From contig CM068320.1 of assembly GCA_034766995.1 (NCBI GenBank), forward strand, positions 11,799,187 to 11,863,186: a DNA stretch of 64,000 bases, given 5' to 3'. Of the stretch, positions 27,415 through 40,106 are shown one piece after another. Both the position numbers and the translations under genes were made by a program. Numbering within the stretch: the first letter of the stretch is position 1; each line of letters begins with the position of its first letter. This stretch comes from Acanthacorydalis orientalis (lineage: Eukaryota > Arthropoda > Insecta > Megaloptera > Corydalidae). The notes under the pieces are model-generated. The model worked only from the letters and a program-made list of their open reading frames with translations. It was not told the DNA's origin and made no database searches.

Positions 27415-27707
27415 TATATGTGTTTGTGTAAAAGAGTGAAATCATTTACTTGATTAGCTCCCAGAACTTATCATTAATATATTAATCATCATTAGATTTC
27501 AATTTAATTTTATCTTCTCTACTATACATCTCACAAATATACATTACTACTACATTACACAATTAGCAAAAAAATATATGTTCATAAGTTATTCCTTTTC
27601 GTACATCTTACATCCGGTAAATGGTTTTTTGAAATTCCTTTTTATATAATTAGATACATTAAACATTTAATCTTCTTTCTCTTCTCCACACATATATAAA
27701 CAGATAC

Positions 27708-27739
<32 letters not shown>

Positions 27740-29116
27740 TCACATATATATGTATATACACATATATATATATATATTTATATATATACATATATATGTA
27801 TATACACATGTATGTATATATATCTATATATATATATATATTTATATTACATACATATATTAGTAAAAAATAACATATAGAAGTTTATATTAAATTAAAT
27901 TGTTTATATTTAAATTAATTGTACATATAATTACAAAAATAAATAAATAAATAAACTTATTCTAATTATACTACGATATCTCAAATGTGTAAGTGTAGAT
28001 TTTTTAATTAATAACAATCCATATTATGAAATAATCAAATAATCTTAAAAAATACAAAAACAAAAATATATCTCTGTTTTTATTATTTGTGTTAATTGTT
28101 CATTAATTTAAAACTGAAAAATATTTTTTATTTCTTAATAAACCTCATACTGACATTCATATAGTAATTTACATTGTTATTCTTATTTGCATTTTCAAAA
28201 TAAATAAATAATTTCAAACCAAAAATGATTTTTAAACAATTATTAATTGTAATTAATCATTGTTTACTAATTTATTATCAATAGATATTAAACCCCACTA
28301 AAATACAATTATTTTTATGAATGAAAACAAGCATTGTTAATCACATTTAGCTTTCATTTACAGATAAGATAATTAGTAAAATATATAGAAAAGTAAATAT
28401 TAAATAATTTGTCACAAATTCAATTTAAAATTAGCACAATAAATATCAAATTATTAAATTACGTCAAATAACTGAATACCATATCATAAATCTATAACCA
28501 AATATCATAATTCAAAAATAAGAAATAAAAAAATAACAAAAGTATGTACCCCTTTATAATAAAAAAATAGTTTTAATTTTTGTATATAAAACATATACAT
28601 ATTATAATAAAAATACTTAGAGAATAAATTATTATTGAATCTCTTACATTATATAAAAATACAACTTATTTTAAATGTATTTCTGTATTCAAAATGAAAT
28701 TCCTGTTGTAAACAATATAAAAATAAATCATTTACAAAATGAAAGATCCATCCTCATAATCTTCCACTAAATACTGAAAATAGGTCTAACTAATCAGTAA
28801 TGTTTTATATACCACTAGATTTAGTATTTATACATTTATTTCAAATAATTTTAATAAACATGTCTAAATCTTGCAATATTCTACTTACTACTAACTAGTG
28901 GAACCCAATTGCAGTATTTTTTCAAAGAATATGAGCATGGCATTAATTATTTACTAGTAATGTTCATAAGATATTTTATATTTTTAACCACTTTTAGTCG
29001 AATGAGGATAATTCATGACAACATTAAAATGTGTTTATATTGATAACTAGTTAAAAATGTTCGTAGTCTCATATACTCGTAGTGAATTATTTAGAAATAT
29101 ACCAAAAATTCGTAAC
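25627..29116. other. AT-rich intergenic DNA
   Basis: About 3.5 kb without a gene. (AT)n tracts are at about 26040-26079, 27367-27426 and 27690-27858. A short retroposon tail is listed separately at 27047-27094. Confidence 0.5.
27047..27094 (+). mobile_element. Tiny RTE-like retroposon 3' end
   Basis: The string ATGGAAGAAGCCTTTATC followed by AGAGGCTGCTGCTAATGATA matches the coding end and GAT-type tail of the retroposon at 11907-12153, but lacks the CAGCAGTGGATTAAC-like segment between them. It is a degenerate, severely truncated copy with a short deletion. Confidence 0.5.
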
Positions 29117-29934
29117 AGGATAATTACCCTCTAGATAACCCTCCCCCCTAACTAACCCCCAGACATTATCCCCCCGTCTAAAAAAATCTAGACATTAATC
29201 CCTCGTATAAAAATGAAAAATGTAAATAAAATTTCCTTGATGCAACAAACAATGGATACAAAAAGTTATAAAAAGGCGGTGTATATGTCGAATTGTGTCG
29301 GATGATGGATATTTTTGCGCCTGTCGATTCTGTATTGTAAATAAATGATTGCATAAATGTATTATAAATATAAATGTACCCATAATTAGGTGTTAGTATA
29401 ATTTTAAATTTGTATCTATATTTTGTTGTCAATATTTTTTTGTTACAATTTTTATTTTGTCAATCCATTGTTTGTTGTGTCAAGAAAATTTTATTTAACC
29501 CTTTGGAGTCGGGTGTTAACATTTGTTAATAAATATTTTTCGATTAGCTAGATATTTTTTGCAGTAAACAAAATAAAAACTATAAATTTGTCGGTTACAA
29601 GAAAAAATATGTTAATTCAAATTAACCATTAGAAAATTCAAATCTATCTGATATATCATGGAAAATCGTTGATAATATTCAGGGAACATAAATCTCTTGA
29701 TTGAAAAAATATAAAGGAAGTGAAAATTTGCACAAATAGCATTTCTGTTGAGTATGAACATTCTGAAACTATCAAGTGTGCACAAAACGATTTTACATGG
29801 TCACATCAGATCATAGTTTCTCTGGAAAATATTAATGAATTCGCATATTCACGCCCGGTTTCAAAGGGTTAAAGAGTTTTTATTTTTATACAGAGGCTTA
29901 ATGTCCGGAGGGTTGTCCAGAGGGTAATTGTCCT
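29117..29934. mobile_element. Non-autonomous DNA element with long TIRs
   Basis: The left end (AGGATAATTACCCTCTAGAT onward) and the reverse complement of the right end (AGGACAATTACCCTCTGGAC onward) share about 60-80 bp. Further matching blocks are AACCCTCC, GACATTAA and GTATAAAAAT. The left arm carries a roughly 35-bp C-rich insertion relative to the right. No transposase is present and no target duplication is clear. A second element (29499-29868) is inserted inside; without it this one would be about 445 bp. The minus-strand open frames at 29178-29432 lie inside the element and are not supported as genes. Confidence 0.7.
29499..29868. mobile_element. Nested TTAA-flanked piggyBac-type MITE
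   Basis: The 370-bp element is flanked by TTAA at 29495-29498 and 29869-29872. Its inverted ends are CCCTTTGGAGTCGGGTGT and CCCTTTGAAACCGGGCGT. It interrupts the long-TIR element 29117-29934, so it is the younger insertion. The CCCTTT start is shared with the MITE at 25140. Confidence 0.75.
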
Positions 29935-30155
29935 AGAACCCAAAGATTAGATGAACTTATATCAAGCATGTAATAGGGATTTTTTAAATTTTTATAACAT
30001 ATATTTAAGTTGAGAGTTAATGTAAACATTTTTAAGATGTAACAGAAAAAATTTTGCACTATATAAAAGAAAATACTACCCTTTTCGAATAAAATCTGAA
30101 GTATATCTGTTTTTAAACAGAAATTTAAACGATTTCAGTATATTTTCCGAGAAGT

Positions 30156-30214
<59 letters not shown>

Positions 30215-30441
30215 ATGCCCCTAGTATGTTTACATCCCATATTATTTCAAATCGAAATTTAATTTTTAATTGTTATCTTTATTAAATAAGTATACATTAA
30301 CTCATTTTCACTAGCAACTATTTTATCACACAAAATAAAACGACCAAAAGAGGTTAAATAGTTTGCTTACTTATCTATTTATATAATAAATATTTTTTTC
30401 GTTTTATATAATTCACAATATATATTATCAATGATTAATGT

Positions 30442-30489
<48 letters not shown>

Positions 30490-30497
30490 ATTAGTAT
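29935..30497. other. AT-rich spacer downstream of the Osiris-like exon
   Basis: Contains (TA)n tracts at 30155-30214 and 30446-30487; the second ends ten bases from the stop codon of the minus-strand exon, so the 3' UTR of that gene would begin with a microsatellite. No other feature is seen. Confidence 0.5.
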
Positions 30498-30754
30498 TTA
30501 ATGGCCATGTCCTGTTTTTAATCCTAAAACAGCAGCAAACATTGCAAAGAAAAATCCCGCTAACCCAGTTGATCCTGTTAATAAAATAAGACCTCCTACA
30601 AGTACAGGAATTAAAGTAAAAAATTTCAACTTGTATGCCAAAAGTAGAGGTAACATAAGTTTAGACAAGTACTTTTTCTTCTTTTTCAATCCAAATACGC
30701 CCTTTTTTCGTGCGCTTTCTTCTTCACTTGTACTCACAGTAGTAGATGATACAT
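30498..30754 (-). CDS. C-terminal exon, Osiris/DUF1676-like protein
   Basis: This exon encodes 84 residues after a split codon: a Ser/Thr/Glu-rich stretch (VSSTTVSTSEEESARK), a basic run (LKKKKKYL), then a hydrophobic region with LMLPLLLAYKLK and LIPVLVGGLILL, ending GLKTGHGH. A basic cluster followed by LPLLLAxKLK and a long hydrophobic stretch is the pattern of the C-terminal DUF1676 region of insect Osiris proteins. Those proteins are secreted or membrane-associated and linked to cuticle formation. I place the exon start after TTTCAG at 30755-30760. This gives a phase that fits the donor of the exon at 36928. A Met at 30770 would give a 90-residue single-exon alternative. Being the last exon is inferred from the TAA at 30498-30500. 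Family call: inference from pattern. Confidence 0.6.
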
Positions 30755-31596
30755 CTGAAACTATATTCATTTTCTGATATTTTATTACAGTTATATTTAA
30801 ATTAATTTTTATATTATAAATTTAGATTGTGTGATCAGACTAAATTTTCTTTTAAAAAAAACGATTAGAAAAATTACTTATTTTATTATCTTCTAGAAAT
30901 TAACAATTAATTGTTTACTATATTAAAAATAGTTGTCATATCTTTCATGTTATAAAATAGAAAGTTAAATGGATTTCTTTTAAATGGAATGTCAGATACA
31001 CCTCTTAATGATTGCTGTATCGTATTATAACTTCAACCTAATAATAATAAATGTGTATTTCAATGCATATTACATTTTAAGAGAAACAAATCTAAAGTTT
31101 GCAAATATTTAAAATGATCCGTATTTCTATCTGTACAGTTATCTATTTATAATTTTAGTATTTTTTTCATAAAATTATATCAGCAGAAAAAATAATTATA
31201 TTCATGTCTTTGTACAAATTCAATTATTTACTATACATTCATAGTACCTATTATACGACAGATATTTTAATTAATTAGAATTATTTTATTGTCTTCACAT
31301 CTAAAACGCAATTTATTCGAATAAAGTAATATAGACGCCTTCTTTTCTCTCATAATGAAAATCATTTTTTTATTTAATTTTGTGCTTACTGGGTTTATTA
31401 ATTTTTTAAAAAATATAACGCATTTTTTAAGTATCATAAATGCTTTACGTCAAATCAATTTACAATAATTCTTCTAAATGCCCTCCTTATAAAATACAAT
31501 AAAATATATAACACAAGTTAGCAAAAAGAATTTTTTTCTTCTTTTTTTATATACTCATCTTTATAAAAAAGTACGGTATACTTTGTGAGACTTCTG

Positions 31597-31653
<57 letters not shown>

Positions 31654-32838
31654 CCATAAAACCAAAATAAATAGTAGCAAATCTAATAGTAATAACTTAG
31701 CATTAAATAAAAAAAGTTATTACTTTAAGTATATTTATGAAGTGATATATACAACACACATATGCATAAATTTAAAATTTCTCATCTTTTTAATTTATTA
31801 GACAAGCATTATTTTGCATTACACGCCATTATAAATTTAATAAAATTATTTTTACTGTTTACTAAGATGCTAGAGTTAATTAATTTCATAAAATTAATAC
31901 GGTGAAAGGACACTACTACAATGAAAAAATAAGATAACAATCAGTAAAATCTTTAGACAAATATTTGCTTTAAATTTAATAATATGAATGTTAAAAAAGT
32001 CACGTCATTTAACACAAATGTAATATGAAAAAAATGAAATATGTATAATTTTATAATCATGAACAATGTGTTATGAATATATAATAATTTTATTTTATAA
32101 CTTTAAATGAATATTTCAGTTGTAATTATACGATAATAATTCACTCTTATATATATAAAGATAACTCCGACCGTTATGAAATATATCGTTTTTATAATAT
32201 TGAAATGATTAACTCATATTCATGTACACATTTTCATAAATATTTTAAACAAACTATTTATTTAACTATTATTATTTCATTTTATAGCGGTTTTAAATTT
32301 ATTTGAAATATGTTTTAAATAAATATGTTTTAAAAAATGACTATGAAATTAGTTAATTAAATAAATTCTTTATGTAATTAATATAATTTATAAATCATAT
32401 TTTTTATGAATAACTACAACTGTATAATTATGTAACTCATACAAATTAAAATCAATCATCACGAATTTCGCTCATGTTAGTAAAATTCTGAAATTTTGAA
32501 AAATAATAACAACAATAACTCAAAAATCACTGAGACATTTCGTATATTAGTTCTTTTAGGAAGAGGGTGCCATTTTATAGTTTTCTATTAATAAATATTT
32601 TTTTAATTGGTTTCAACGTTTATTAGATTTGTTTTTATTTTGAATATACATTTTCGTTTTAGAATAAATTTTAAATAACTAATACTTTAATATTTTCATA
32701 GATTCGTAGATTCGAATGCCATTTTATTATGGTTTGAAAACATTTCTTCTTTGTTGATATACACAAATATTTAATTATAATCTTTGTTTTTGAAATTGCT
32801 AAAAAAATTTACATACTAACACACATGCGCATACACAT

Positions 32839-32913
<75 letters not shown>

Positions 32914-33302
32914 TGTGTATGTAGTTTTATATATATACTAAGTATTTCATATATTTTTGTATTCTATAACAGAAGTTATCTTTAACAACCATTCAAATAT
33001 ATGAAAAAGAAAATTTATTCTATTAAAAACTTTTATAATTAATATTTTTACAATATTTTTCTACATTGTTTCTCTCTCTTGTAATACCCATACCAAAACG
33101 GATGAGACACACTATATAGTAATACATTTAATATAGTAAATATATATATATATATATATATATCCACCTGTTAAATTAATTATTTCTATTTTTCACAAAA
33201 ACAATACCGCAAGTTAAAAGGATAGTTTTGAATTGTATTTCACTCATTTACTTTTAATTTAATTGTATATGTTAAACAACATACATACAATTATACATAC
33301 GT

Positions 33303-33338
<36 letters not shown>

Positions 33339-33347
33339 GTATATATG

Positions 33348-33409
<62 letters not shown>

Positions 33410-33411
<2 letters not shown>

Positions 33412-34075
33412 AGAGGATCGTTTAATAAGTATGGCGAAAAAGCAAGTTAAAAACCGTCTTTTGGAAAAAATCGATTTTATTTCTCAACATAGTCTCCATT
33501 GAGGTCTATACACTTGATACAGCAAGTCTACAAAATACGAATTGACGACGGCGGTGACATCCTCTTTCAACGCTTCTTACCCAGCCAAATTTTCAAGTTT
33601 GGGAAGAGGAGGAAGTCGCACAGCCGCACAAGTCCGGAGAATAACGTGGATGACGAATCAATTCGAAGCCTAATTCATGTAGTTTTGTCATTATGACGGT
33701 AGATTTGTGGGACGGAGCGTTGTCCTGGTGTAAGAGCACTTTTTTGTACGCCAATCTTAGCAGTTTTCGTTTGAGCTTTTCTTTCAAACGGTCCAATAAT
33801 GTTGCGTAATTGGTTCCAGTTACCGTTTTTCTTTTCGTTAAGTAGCCGATTCCTTGGAAATTCCAAATAGTGGCCATCATCGACTCAAGTCTGTGTAGTT
33901 GTTGATGCATGTTTCATTCGCGGTAACGAATCGACGCAAAAAGGCCTGCTCGTTTCTTTCCATTTTTGCGGCAACTGCTACAATGCTCGCTTCAAACATC
34001 TGTAGAACGTGAACAACACGTCTCTTCTGGCTGAAATTTCGCCTATGCTAGTTTGAAAAGTGACACTTGGTAACT
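33410..34075 (-). mobile_element. Truncated mariner fragment
   Basis: On the minus strand the transposase centre and C-terminal half are readable: ERNEQAFLRRFVTANETC, then LLHQDNAPSHKS and RHPRYSPDL in an open stretch at 33593-33910. A frame change follows, which turns the expected third-Asp motif into unrelated residues. In the first catalytic motif Asp is replaced by Asn (ANET). The N-terminal DNA-binding part was not found. The left edge begins right after a long (AT)n tract. Boundaries are approximate, especially on the right. It is a different lineage from the 917-bp copies. Confidence 0.75.
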
Positions 34076-34140
34076 GGGACGTTACCAAATGAATGGTGAT
34101 GCTATATCATAGAAATTTACCAAACTTACAAACGACCCAC

Positions 34141-34198
<58 letters not shown>

Positions 34199-34590
34199 AT
34201 GTATAATACGAATATAAATATAAAAACAAAGTTTCTGAAAATATCTATGCTCTGCATGCCATGTGGCCAAATAAAAAAATATGATTTAAAAATTACCTTC
34301 CTAACATTCCTCTCATTATATTTTTTATGTATAAAAAAGCATGTATATTATTTTCAAGTATGACAATCACATTTATAAAATTTACTAAAAAACTACATTT
34401 TTCGGCTTGTACCATTTTTCATGTACTTCACATATTTTCATATAAAAATCAATTAATATTTTATGTACCCAACATTTGTAAGTGAAAATCTACTTTTATT
34501 TAATTTACACAGCAAATATTTCCATCATACATGTAATAATAAATATACATCTAAATATATTTTATTAATTTTTCTATTAAAACTAAAATG

Positions 34591-34653
<63 letters not shown>

Positions 34654-35287
34654 CAGACACGTTTTCACATAATGTTTCATATTTCAATCACAAATAAACA
34701 CAAACAAACTGTAATCATTAGTAAAACTTTATTTTAATATTAATTAAATTCGATTAAATATGTTTTAAACATTTCCATAGGTTCAATCATTTCGATATGT
34801 TATTATTTCATAATTTGAAAACAATATCGTTCTGTAATTAAATAATATAGAGTTATAGGTTATATCAATTTATTTTGTAATAACGAAATTTAAAAAATCC
34901 TTAAACTGAACTAAATACTGAAAATAATAGGCTAATCACCAAATCTTGAGCTGTTGTTAAATATATGTTTTTACAATTAATATTCATTATGAAATCAACA
35001 TTTCACTTTTCTAATTAAATAAAAATTGCTTTCAGTGTCTACAGTCGTTATAAAAAAGCAAATTGTTGCAAAACTGTTCATATATATTAATTGGAATATA
35101 TTTACTTATTCTATATGGCAATTAAATTTATCTCCACATTCATTTAATATATATTTACAAAATACTAATACCAACATATTACTTATACACTAGTAAAGGT
35201 GTGTTTCACTAATATTTCATCCACGTCGATTAAGTATTCTTTTCCCTAATTATATTTTTTAGTATTTCATATCACTTCAGTCTAAAC

Positions 35288-35663
35288 CAGTGGTCTTCAA
35301 ATTTTGTCGATTCACAGAACCCAGAAGATTATAATTTTTTTTGTTAAACCCCTGCCATCCACAAAAAACTCAAGATGCGTACCACACAAGTTTTAAAAAT
35401 CAGCCATTTTACATGACCAAATTTTATTATTTCCATCGGGGTCGTAATGTGTACTCATACACACAGTTTTACTGCATAATAGGTATAAATACAGTTTTAA
35501 TGGATAATAATATGTATTTTTAGAAATAAAAGAAATTATTATGAATTAACTATTTTGAATTTTGAACTTTTCGTGATTTTCCTTCGAAAATTCTTTCGAA
35601 TTTTGACTTTGACTCTCGGAACCCCTGAAGAGGTTGTGCGGAACCCAGTTTGAAGAATTGATG
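35288..35663. mobile_element. hAT-like non-autonomous element
   Basis: The left end CAGTGGTCTTCAAATTTTGT and the reverse complement of the right end (CATCAATTCTTCAAACTGGG) share TTCAAA and, further in, GAACCC/GGTTCC blocks. CAGTGGTTCTCAAA-type ends are typical of hAT elements. Flanks share only a partial TAAAC match, so an 8-bp target duplication is not proven. The open frame at 35341-35523 lies within it and shows no transposase motif. Confidence 0.55.
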
Positions 35664-36252
35664 TAAACTTAACTATAATTGCTCTCTGATTGACTAGAAT
35701 AAATCAAACATTTATACTGTGTATAAATGTATTTGTCTTTTAGGAGAAACCGTGCTTTTTTATTTCTTTTTTAAATACATAAACATTATAAAAAATAACA
35801 AACGTATCAATTAGAAAAAGATGAGAATATATACATTAGTTTTTAAGTCGTGCACAGAATAAATAATATTTAAACACGCATCTTTTTTTAAAAGCGAAAA
35901 ATTACGGTTTTTTCCACAATGATTGCTAAAATTATTTATTATTTTCCCAAAAAGAGGGTTATTTGTCACCTTCGATAACTATATTTCAGTTATTAGATGA
36001 ATTATATGGAATAAATCATTGTATTTGATTCTTTTTTTTAATACCAACCGATATTTTATAAAAAAAAATCCCATTACTTTTTTTATATGTTTTGTTGTTA
36101 ATTTCAATATTTCATTTTTTAAATTTGAATAATATTAAAGAAAATAGTTATTTTTGCTATAGATATCATAAAATTTCGATGTTATGGTTTGATTATTATT
36201 TAATATATTTTTTATCAAGAATAACTTTTATTCACTAAATAGTATTTCATTC

Positions 36253-36311
<59 letters not shown>

Positions 36312-36927
36312 AATGTGTGTGTGTATAATAAAGAACGCATAAAAAGATTACATGTATTTATGTATGCGAACAAATATAAAATCGATACGCTTCTGTAGTC
36401 AGCCGAAATGCTTACTGATCATCGAATTAATAAAACAAGTAATAAAAAAAAACACTTGAAATTAGAAAATTATAAATTCTTATAATTAGTTATCATAATA
36501 ACTGCTACAGTTACATATTGTTATTTCTTAAATGAAAACAGTCTTAGAATATATTATTTGGTTTTTTCATTTAAAACCATCCAAAATTATTCGCCAAAGT
36601 GAATATGTTAGTGAGTAATTATGAAATGTAATTAATCATTTTGTGCCTAATCTTCGACAATTAAACAAACCATTTTACAGAACAATAAACCTTTAATCAT
36701 TAAAGAAGGTGTTTGAATATCGTAACTGACTTGCACGTGTGCGTTTCATGTATTCTTAAAAAAAACGAATTATAAACGCCAATTACGTAAAATTTAGTTA
36801 CTAGTAACAACTTATAATTAAAACTGTTCAGAAATGTACTTAATTCATATTTAAATATTACACAGTATAAAATGATCGCCAATTATTTATTATGTAGATC
36901 AACCTACGCATACGCAACATGACTTAC

Positions 36928-37129
36928 CATTTGACGCGCTTAAATAACTTTCTTTGTCTTGGAACGGATCTGGTTGCTGAGTTCGATTCCAGTTAATAAC
37001 GTCTCGTGACGGTACCATCTTCCACGAAGGTATCCACTCTTTATTTAATGCATCTAACGATTCGATTATTTTTGAACTCATTATCAATAGTATAAAAGTA
37101 GTATTTAAAATGCGAGTATACATATTCAT
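36928..37129 (-). CDS. First exon with signal peptide, same putative gene
   Basis: Starting at the ATG at 37129, the exon encodes 67 residues and one base of the next codon. Residues 1-24 (MNMYTRILNTTFILLIMSSK, then IIES) form a signal peptide. The mature part follows, with LNKEWIPSWKMVPSRDVINW and RTQQPDPFQDKESY. The exon ends at a strong donor (G then GTAAGT) at 36927. The next acceptor with compatible phase and recognisable coding sequence on this strand is at 30755. The joined product would be about 152 residues with signal peptide, acidic/polar linker, basic run and hydrophobic end. I recognise no family in this exon by itself; joining it to the exon at 30498 is an inference from phase and strand. 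Confidence 0.5.
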
Positions 37130-37897
37130 ATTAGCAATTGTGCGAGCAACGATTCAAATTCACACGAATATATTCATCAGAACACATAACCTTTTCAGTT
37201 ATTTTAAATTAATGAAACTCTATTGAAGATACGACATACAAATGTACATGTGACAATTTTACAAATATATTGAAAATGATGTTGATTCTTATCAATTCAG
37301 GAGTGCACTGATCACAAAAATGTGAACATTGTGGATTTTGATATGGTGCTGTAGACATGAGCATAACCAGAATGAGACATACGTTAATGATAAACTTTTG
37401 ATACTAATGTATAATGTTACTTATTTCTGGTTGAATCGCTTTGATACGCTAAATAAACCATATAAATTACTTTGTCACAGTGGCGTACGGTACAAGCTGT
37501 CGTAGAACAATATTGTTGTCATCATTTGTAAAATCTTTATAAGCTAGTTCGTCTGAAACGTTAACAAAAGATCAATTTACTAATAACTAAATGAAAATTT
37601 TTGTTTCGTTGCTGATGGATAAATATGATGAGCGTTTTGGGTCGGCTACATTCATGTCACGTTGATCACGGATTGTTGAGTTTATTGAAATGAAAATAAA
37701 AATCACTGAACATAATTATATATGTTACAACTCAATAATATATTGTATACAATTAAACTTATTAATGTACTTCTTCTTTGTACCGAACTTAATTATTATG
37801 TTTCAAAATCAGAGCAGCGATTTATTTTTTATTTGCCCCTAATTATTGATCAATTATTATCAACCCACATTTAACACATTTATAATTTATTAGGTGT

Positions 37898-37958
<61 letters not shown>

Positions 37959-37982
37959 GTATATATATATATACACACACAA
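37130..37982. other. Upstream region of the putative gene, then AT repeat
   Basis: About 850 bp. The first 600 bp are less AT-rich than average and could include the promoter and 5' UTR of the minus-strand exon at 36928. No specific motif is convincing. A (TA)n tract ending in CA repeats fills 37900-37981. Confidence 0.4.
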
Positions 37983-38080
37983 TCAAGTCTCTTTTTATGT
38001 GGTAGATACGTTCCACAGAAAACCGCATATAAAAAAATCGCACAAAAGACATAACTTACATTGAAAAAAATTACGTTGAA
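37983..38080 (+). repeat. Solo pogo/Tigger-like terminal sequence
   Basis: It reads CAATCAAGTCTCTTTTTATG and then GTTCCACAGAAAACCGCATA. About 85 bp match the left end of the Tigger-like remnant at 38428 in the same orientation. No body of a second element is attached, so it is either a truncated second copy or a tandem end duplication. Confidence 0.6.
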
Positions 38081-38427
38081 TTGTAATGGACCAAAACTAC
38101 GAATGAAACATATTTGTAACATATTTCAATATTGATAGTCGATTTTTACCGCTGAAAATTCCAATTATTAGTAGCCAAAATAATACAGAAAAGTATTACC
38201 TCTAAAATGAATATCTTTTCAAATATTATTTGAAAAAGAAACTTGTAAAATTGTCTTAGTTTTAAACTTCGTTTCAACTTTTTGATTTTCTAGAGTATGT
38301 TATTGTATTTTAAGATTCTAAGTCTTAAAAGTATTCTACATAGTATGTACAAATTTAAAATTTGTGAACAATTTAATCATATAAAAAATTAATTAAAAAT
38401 AAATCTATAAATTTATCTCACTGAATA

Positions 38428-39352
38428 CAGTCAAGTCTCTTTTTATGCGATGGATACTTTCTACAGAAAACCGCATATAAAAAATCACACAGAAAGGACA
38501 TAAATTACATTGAAAAATTAGAGAACATTCCATAATATTCTAAAACAACATAAAATCAAAGCAATGAATTATAATGCACTCAAAATCGTATAAAAAAAGT
38601 TTATGAAAAGCAGGAGAATAAGAATGTCTAAAACTTCCTTCGAAAATCTGAAGGAACATTTTGTTCATCAGAATATCTGCCAATGTTTGACACCATTCGC
38701 AAACTGGTGCAAAATCACTTTCATCACTAAAAGCGATAGTCAGCGCATCAGATCTGCATGATAAAGACAATGGTTCTTCGCAAGCAGAATTAGCGTCAGC
38801 TTCACCCTCGTTCTGTGTTAAGTTTTTTCCTCTGATAATGTAATCAGTGATTAAACTTCGCAATGATTATTTTACTAATGTTGTATGCAGTTCGAGATAT
38901 CCAGACATACAATTCTTCCGCTAATGTTGGAACGTGAAGGCTCGTTCAGAATGTGTTTCATGAACAAGAAAATGATTTTTCAATTTATTCCCAAATTGAA
39001 GACTTTCTCGAATTATATTTATAGTGAGGAGAATAGGTTTTTCTTCCGCTTTTTGGATTTTCGACGATATTTAAAGTTATACCAATAATATCAACATCAC
39101 TTAAGGTATTATCCAAAAGCAGATCATCGACATCATTCTGGATAAAAGTATCAAAACCTTCTCCGCCAATTTCATGTTCCAAAGTAATGATTTCAGAAGA
39201 TAATATCGAATTTGAATGGCTGCACTATTTAACAATAAAGCACTATTTTACAACAAATCTAAGCCAAGTTGCTTTCCAGCAGGCATTTAAAGTTTGTGGT
39301 CTTATTTCAGCGATAGCAGATGCAACATGATTTAAAAAATCCAAAATAGAAT
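38428..39352 (-). mobile_element. pogo/Tigger-like transposon remnant
   Basis: The outer end CAGTCAAGTCTCTTTTTATG follows a TA, the target of Tc1/mariner/pogo elements. On the minus strand, pieces of a Tigger-type DDE transposase C-terminus are readable. One is ASAIAEIRPQTLNACWKATW, just before an in-frame stop. Another is GGEGFDTFIQNDVDDLLLDN with LSDVDIIGI, in the open stretch 38985-39182. The frame at 38540-38863 probably continues the degraded C-terminus. Stops and frame changes are frequent and the N-terminal two thirds, including the CENP-B-like DNA-binding domain, are missing. Confidence 0.75.
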
Positions 39353-39507
39353 ATTTTTCATTAAAAAATATAATAATTCAAATTCAAAATTTAACAACGT
39401 GCAGCTCATATGTGAATATACAACGGGGAAACATCGAATTTTCATAAAGTATACACCATATAACTTCAAAACCACATTAAAGATACGTATAAAAACAGAC
39501 TCGACTC

Positions 39508-39579
<72 letters not shown>

Positions 39580-39849
39580 TCGTAATTGCAAGACAAAACA
39601 TTATTCGGTTAATCCGTATTCATCAGTATTCAAAATTGCTTTTACGAAAGTATTCTCATATTTATAGTTAACATTACAATATCATACGTACAATATAATA
39701 CAGGAAGTATATGTTTATTTTATTTTCATTCTTATACTATACCTAATTTCTAAATATTTTAATAAAAATCCAATTATTTTATTAAATTCTGGACATAGCT
39801 ATCGTTTGGTTATTCTCTATTACTAGTTACTTTATTATATATATATGTA

Positions 39850-39894
<45 letters not shown>

Positions 39895-40062
39895 TTATAT
39901 AATTAACAAAAATTAAATCAAAACACATATACCCTAAAATATCTTATTAATTTTTTTTATTATATTCTTTAATTTATTATCTATAACGTAATAAGTGTAT
40001 TTTTAATTTTGATTTATTATTAAAATTTTTAACACTAATTTAATAATAAGAATACCATATAT

Positions 40063-40104
<42 letters not shown>
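39353..40104. other. AT-rich DNA with microsatellites
   Basis: Holds (TA)n tracts at about 39509-39575, 39835-39902 and 40062-40104. The open frames on both strands around 39332-39671 are carried by the first tract. Confidence 0.6.

Positions 40105-40106
<2 letters not shown>

Larger units (their letters stand above)
30755..36927 (-). other. Putative 6.2-kb intron, AT-rich
   Basis: It lies between the two minus-strand exons of the proposed Osiris-like gene. It holds (AT)n tracts at about 31599-31651, 32838-32938, 33139-33165, 33301-33409, 34140-34195, 34593-34650 and 36257-36325, plus a mariner fragment and a hAT-like element. Additional small exons in it cannot be excluded. If the two exons belong to different genes, this is plain intergenic DNA. 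Confidence 0.4.

Noticed and set aside
36970..37000. tRNA-like GAGTTCGATTCCAG motif
   Set aside because: It is inside the coding exon at 36928-37129 and no acceptor stem or anticodon arm surrounds it.
38540..38863. 107-codon open frame as a host gene
   Set aside because: It is contiguous with the Tigger terminal sequence and with Tigger C-terminal pieces, so it is transposon debris.
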